Shown: positions 59,601-64,000 of the stretch, in pieces
Position numbering within the stretch: the stretch's first letter is position 1
How the letters are laid out: each line of letters opens with the position of its first letter
NCBI GenBank assembly: GCA_019843655.1
Contig: JACDQD010000010.1
Span: 1,364,001-1,428,000 of the forward strand
Origin: Lethocerus indicus
Lineage: Eukaryota > Arthropoda > Insecta > Hemiptera > Belostomatidae
DNA: 64,000 bases
Reading direction: 5' to 3'
Notes under the pieces: generated by a model
The model's input: the letters and a program-made list of their open reading frames with translations, nothing else
What the model was told of the DNA's origin: nothing
The model's database searches: none
Position numbers and translations under genes: made by a program

Positions 59601-60796
59601 GGAAGTGTGATGACAAGTAGTCGATCACTACCTTAGGACAGTGTTGGATTTAACAGTTTACTATTTTGTAGTTGGCTAAATTAGATCCTTCGGAAAGCAC
59701 ATGACTGTTCGCTGCGGCAAATTCGCTTTGGTGTAAAACATCTTTCAAGAGCGGATTACTATTCTTTCGTAGATAATGAAACTCGCGATTTAATGACGGA
59801 CTTGTGTTTCAGGCTTCTTTCCTCGCGGGTAAATGGTCGGTGGACAGTGCCGGTGTAGAGGCCGGTGGCAATAGTTTAGAGTTGTATACCGCGTCCTCCG
59901 GCGGGCTCCACGGCGGCGGGTCGTCCGCCACCACCGCCACCACTACCGCAGTTACGATTCCGCCACCGCCCCAACTCCCCACCTCGGCGACTACTGAAGC
60001 GGCGACGGCCCACAGTTCGGCCGAGATCGTGGAGATCACGCAAACCGCCGAATGGATATTCGCTGAGATACTCTCCACGACCGCCGGGAAACCCAGCGCG
60101 GATATTCCTACGACAGTCCCGGCAGAAACTAAGACCGAAAACGCTACCGAAGAAACTGTGACCGGCTCTACTCCCGGCGACGGAACACTAGGGACGACCT
60201 CCGAGACGACGGAGACGACTACCGAAAACATGTCCACTACCTCGAGTCGATTCGATACTACGACTGCCTCCACGACTACTGAAGACCCTCCGGGTACTGA
60301 AACCGGCACGTCGGAGGCGGACAATGCTTGGACGTCGGCCAGCGAACTGTTCGTCGAGACCCGCTCACCTCCGGCACTTTCGACTACCGAAGACCCCGAA
60401 GATCGTTCCGGGACCACCGTTACTGCGACTTCCGTCGTGCCGGATACGTCGACAACCGCTACCGAAGGCCCGGCAAGCACTGTCGAGACGACGACGCTGC
60501 GGGCCGCGGAGGCTACGACGCCTTCGCCGACGACGACGACGACTACCGACGACCCTGCCGCGGTGACCACCGACTGTCCGCCGGAGGTGGATGGGTACAG
60601 TGCGACTACTGAAGACGGGTGGCCACTCGCCTCTTGGCCGAGGCCGGTGCCCGACGTGATGCGGATCTGGCCCCCGAGGAACAGGTACAGGGACAGGCAA
60701 ATGTGGAAGAAGATGCGCGAGGCAAGACGAGAGATGAACGACATGCTCAAACTGTTCAACCGGTTTTTGCACGATACCGACGATCTGTTCGAATAA
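53698..60796 (+). CDS. Type II membrane protein with Thr/Ser-rich mucin-like ectodomain
   Basis: Exons 53698-53805 and 59813-60796 join in phase 0 to give 363 residues. Residues 1-21 are charged and end in basic residues (KREKPTPRSTP). One hydrophobic segment spans the splice junction (LYYLLAFIFTLTIGTASFLAG), predicting a signal anchor with a cytosolic N-terminus. Residues about 60-295 are Thr/Ser/Pro/Glu-rich, with many TTE and TTT runs typical of O-glycosylated mucin-like stalks. The C-terminal ~50 residues are basic and helical (YRDRQMWKKMREARREM) and end DTDDLFE. The frame stays open upstream of 53698 to an acceptor at 53575 (SVSDKINRTDAKSQTPAVSR...), so a longer N-terminus with another 5' exon is plausible. 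I recognise no orthologue. Confidence 0.75.
55126..55262 (-). mobile_element. MITE fragment of the CCCAAAAGTAATC family
   Basis: CCCAAAAGTAATCGACAATT, GTATTTTGGTCTTGGGGAG and GGGAATCGAAAAT match the inverse of 34198-34351. The second terminus is not evident. Intron 1 of the mucin-like gene. Confidence 0.7.
58744..58773. promoter_or_regulatory. Pair of perfect CRE palindromes TGACGTCA
   Basis: TGACGTCA occurs at 58744-58751 and 58766-58773, 22 bp apart start to start (about two helical turns), in a GC-rich local context. TGACGTCA is the consensus CREB/ATF site. It lies in the first intron of the mucin-like gene, 1 kb upstream of exon 2. Function is inferred. Confidence 0.5.
59107..59656. mobile_element. 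550-bp element with 37-bp terminal inverted repeats
   Basis: CTGTTAAATCCAACACTGTC... (59107-59143) is inverted at 59619-59656. Inside, TCGACTTCAATTCGCCTCTT... and ...TAAATTAGATCCTTC... occur twice as direct repeats about 435 bp apart, so each half resembles the other. No transposase and no clear target duplication. Intron 1 of the mucin-like gene. Confidence 0.75.
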
Positions 60797-61076
60797 TACA
60801 TATAAATAAATATCGTTCGCGTTGTTTGGAAAGTAACGTAACTCGACGAAATATATTAATTTAGCGCCAATCAGACGAAGCCATTTGTAAAACATTCAAC
60901 TGTGCGTACCCAAGATGTGTGCAATTTTCGCCATTGTCACTTCTGCAGAATATATGTATGTACACAAGAATGTATAAATGTTTCACCATCAAAAATATGT
61001 GTGTCCTATATTTGGGTTTTAAAAAAGGATATGGATAACCACTGTTGAAGGGTTTTTAATTTTTGTTTACCCCACT

Positions 61077-61078
<2 letters not shown>

Positions 61079-61123
<45 letters not shown>
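61079..61123. repeat. (TA)n microsatellite
   Basis: Uninterrupted AT/TA run of about 45 bases. Confidence 0.97.
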
Positions 61124-61125
<2 letters not shown>

Positions 61126-61246
61126 ACGTTTGATAGTCTTTGCTAACATTTTAAATGTGTATCTTTGTATGTGTGTCTAACTGTACGTCTTTATTAGTGT
61201 ATATAATACTAAATTTAATTCCCCGAATCTAATTATAATTTCCCTG

Positions 61247-61247
<1 letters not shown>

Positions 61248-61307
<60 letters not shown>
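61248..61307. repeat. (TA)n microsatellite
   Basis: Uninterrupted TA run of about 60 bases, 125 bases after the previous one. Confidence 0.97.
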
Positions 61308-61311
<4 letters not shown>

Positions 61312-63003
61312 ATAGTATACTAGAGGATAAACCATCGGAAGCTTTCAAACTTTAATAACCTACCATTTTCTTGTAATTGTTTTATGAAACTAATAAAAGT
61401 GTTATTGTTGTATTGCTGCATTTTCATTTTTTCGTCAGCAGATTTCAAATTGTTGTATTCTCTCAGGTCGAGTTTTTTACAGAAACGAAATCGCTCAATT
61501 TTTTTTATCATATACGAGATGCGAGGGTAATGAAATATAAAAGAAATATGCTCCAGGAATGACTAAAGAGTTTTGTTTCAAAGTGGCTTTTATTTGCATT
61601 TCTGAGCGACAAAACAATAAAAACAACAAGAGAGCCCCTAACTGCCCACTGATGCTATTCGGTGAGGTTTCTAAAATTTCATCGTTAATCGAAATGCATC
61701 CGGATATAATTAAAAGGGAAAAATATTTTAATTCCGTACAAACGTGGAGGCAGAATTCTCTAGACGGTAGGGTTATATTTGTTATTTATTTATTGACTCA
61801 TACCGGCCTGTCACGTGTGAAAGGCGCTCCAGCGGTATTGCCCGACATCGTACGTTCCTGTCGGAATTCTGTCAACCACAGTAGGAAATTACATTTTCTC
61901 TCGTTCTCCTACTTCTTTTCGCCTGTTACTCGCCGTCTCGTTTTCGGCAGCGCTTCCGTGAAGTGAACTCGGAAATTCGCGGAACCCAATCTAAAAAAGG
62001 CTGTTTTGAAACCGACACGTATGTACGTCATGAAACTATCGGGTTCCACCGAGATATCTATCCGGGAATAATCCTCAATGTCGGTTAATACCGAAGGCTG
62101 AGGAATTTATAAAGTCCCTGTTCCTGAAGTTTCATCTAAGCCCTCTCCTCCGTTACCCAGCCGTTATCCTCCGCACCGGCCTAGAGATCGTCTGTAGCCC
62201 GGATACACGTGAAAAGTCGAGAGTAACAAAACGAGATGTAAAAAAATATATCTCGCACACCGCACGAAACGTGGCTCGGGGTTGCTGTAAGCTTTGGTGT
62301 GGCCATAATTTTGGCACTCTTTCGTCTCTTTTTTACTCTAGTAAAGTATAGTTTTGTCAATTTGAAGATGTTTATGTTGTCCGGCTCCAGATCGACGAAG
62401 AAGAGTGGCAGTGGAGATTTCGTTGGAGGGTGATGGCGCGTTCGCAATTGAGCGCACTTTTGTATCCCCTCTTGTTCTGTTTCCAAGGGCGGCTACTGAA
62501 GACGGCGGTAAGCCGATTCGGGCGATGATGAGCCCCGATTAATGTCTGTCTCTGAAGGAGCGGCCGCGACGGCTGGCTCGCAGGGGCATAACTTAACTTT
62601 CAAAGTTCCGACGGCTGTAATAAGCCATCCACAAGTGTCTGTGTGTGCCCCCACCCAGTCGGTTGTTAGCGATTAACCCGTCGCGATGGCGAGGAGTAGG
62701 CAAGGCGGCCCTTGCGTGCGTTGGCAAGCGTTCGCTTCCATTAACCAGCACCGTCTTAGTCTTAATTGCCGTCCATAATTAATAGGGCCCCCCTCCCGAC
62801 GTAACCCCCGACAATGATCTTCATTGAGGACGAAAACAACCGGCGCCGGCCCTACGCCAGCTCTGGAATTTAGTTAGAGTCTCGCCACAGACTACAAATG
62901 GTCATAGACCATCAAACAGGTACTCGAAATAATGTTATTGAGGATACTTAAAGTGAAAGAAATAAAGCGGATTTAGTACAATGAGGGTGCTTCAATTGAA
63001 TAA

Positions 63004-63681
63004 TTAACTCGTTCGCTACCAACCGTCACATATATGTGACACAGCTTTTTTTTACCACAGCCCAACGTCACACATATGTGACAGATATTTTTGCACAATT
63101 TACAAACGCGTGTTTGAACATATTGAGTATTACACTAAAAGTGTAAAATGTATGAAGTCTGGTCTGAAGACTTGGTCTGCTCTCGCGTTAGATTATTTAG
63201 AGTCTTTATAACAGTTGAATAGGTCGTTTTAGCAGGGTTAGTGATAATTTAAATTTAAAAAGGAAAATATTTTGCGAAGCAAAATTATTAAAATTGTTAC
63301 GTAAGTAGCTAGATATAAGTGAGCTATAAAAATTATTGTTACATTTAATATTTTTTAACAGAAATATATCTCTCGACAAAATGACGAATTTTCGTAAAAT
63401 AAACTGAATTTCGTATCGTTACATTGTATTTATATTTTTTTGTCTTATAATCAATTTCTTCTAATTTTATGTGACACGTGGGCTACAGCGTTTAGTTTTT
63501 ATCTACAGCCCGGCGTCACATATTTGTGTCAGTTTAAAAGAATATTTATTTTACTTTTTTAGGCTGTTCCAAATGCACACACATAAAATCTATTCCAATT
63601 GATTTCATATAATCGCGAAAAAAATCTTGGTCTACGGTAGATGTTTTCTCCAGAAGACCCCCTTGGTAGTGAACCGGTTAA
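63004..63681. mobile_element. piggyBac-like non-autonomous element
   Basis: Flanked by TTAA at both ends. The left terminus TTAACTCGTTCGCTACC matches the inverted right terminus TTAACCGGTTCACTACC. Sub-terminal palindromes GTCACATATATGTGAC and GTCACACATATGTGAC lie near the left end, with a related CGTCACATATTTGTGTC near 63514. No transposase in 678 bp. Confidence 0.75.
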
Positions 63682-64000
63682 GCTCCTCCGAAACCGGTCT
63701 AACTTTCGACCAAATACATACGTTTACTGTCCACTATTTGTCGTTTTGAATGCAATATCTATTATTGAGAGAAATTATAACATTAATATTTTGGATCGGT
63801 TTCAATTTCCTATTGAAAATCCGGGAACCAGCATAAGATACTAAAAAGTACAGAAACGATGTTCCAAATTCCTACTAACACTCCTCGACAACTATAACTA
63901 ACGAACTAATTTACAACTGTATTTTAAAACCTAACTGGGTTTATTGAATCGAGCCCTGTGGGTCTAACTCCTACAAAATTCAATCTTTACAATCCGTAAT
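63682..64000. other. Terminal spacer
   Basis: ACCGGTCTAACTTTCGACC (63693-63711) resembles the small hairpin in the foldback element. Nothing else is identified before the window ends. Confidence 0.4.

Larger units (their letters stand above)
60797..63003. other. 3' flank of the mucin-like gene and spacer
   Basis: AT-rich for the first 700 bases, with two TA microsatellites, then mixed GC content. A 135-codon open frame at 61559-61966 has no recognisable motif and is not called. No other gene is seen. Confidence 0.5.

Noticed and set aside
59809..60895. Minus-strand open frames opposite the mucin-like exon
   Set aside because: Ser/Val-rich mirror of Thr-rich codons; a shadow of the real + strand exon.
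61559..61966. + strand 135-codon frame
   Set aside because: No motif, mixed composition, no splice or regulatory support; could be chance in spacer.

Overview
This window is nuclear DNA from an animal, most likely an arthropod and probably an insect. The evidence is spliceosomal GT-AG introns of 0.1-6 kb, AT-rich introns and spacers, genes typical of ciliated animals, and many small mariner- and piggyBac-type elements with TA or TTAA target duplications. The species cannot be named from the sequence alone. All five supported genes lie on the + strand and were built exon by exon with matching splice phases.

Layout. (1) 240-7969: an 11-exon homologue of LRRC45, with N-terminal leucine-rich repeats and then a long coiled coil. 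(2) 9043-12224: a five-exon zinc-finger protein with eight C2H2 fingers in a GC-rich last exon. (3) 12225-17973: mostly AT-rich non-coding sequence. (4) 17974-33944: a 15- or 16-exon homodimeric kinesin-2 (KIF17/OSM-3 type) whose introns are full of transposable elements and tandem duplications. (5) 36022-38688: an eight-exon coiled-coil protein of about 288 residues that I cannot firmly name. (6) 39060-48140: a satellite block. About 52 nearly identical 103-104 bp monomers (41863-47281) are flanked by degenerate 35-45 bp repeats that run in opposite orientations on the two sides. (7) 53698-60796: a two-exon (or longer) type II membrane protein with a Thr/Ser-rich mucin-like ectodomain and a 6 kb first intron. 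(8) 60797-64000: spacer with TA microsatellites and a piggyBac-like element.

The most unusual feature is in kinesin intron 4. A 293-bp element with mariner-type terminal repeats and TA target duplications (22174-22466) carries a copy of about 180 bp of the kinesin's own exon 15 plus its 5' splice site. This looks like a gene-fragment-capturing mariner, a 'Pack-mariner'. The resident exon 15 (32601-32863) has a net 4-bp deletion relative to the captured copy. With exon 15 included, the conserved C-terminus is read out of frame; with exon 15 skipped, the frame is restored. The captured copy keeps the phase that would join correctly to the last exon.

The same kinesin gene also has a tandem duplication of the end of exon 3 with its 5' splice site, a 178-bp tandem array abutting the exon 2 acceptor, a likely GC-AG intron, two piggyBac-like elements and a foldback element. 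LRRC45 (centriole/cilium linker) and KIF17 (ciliary motor) both act at cilia in other animals. Their proximity here is an observation, not evidence of a functional cluster.
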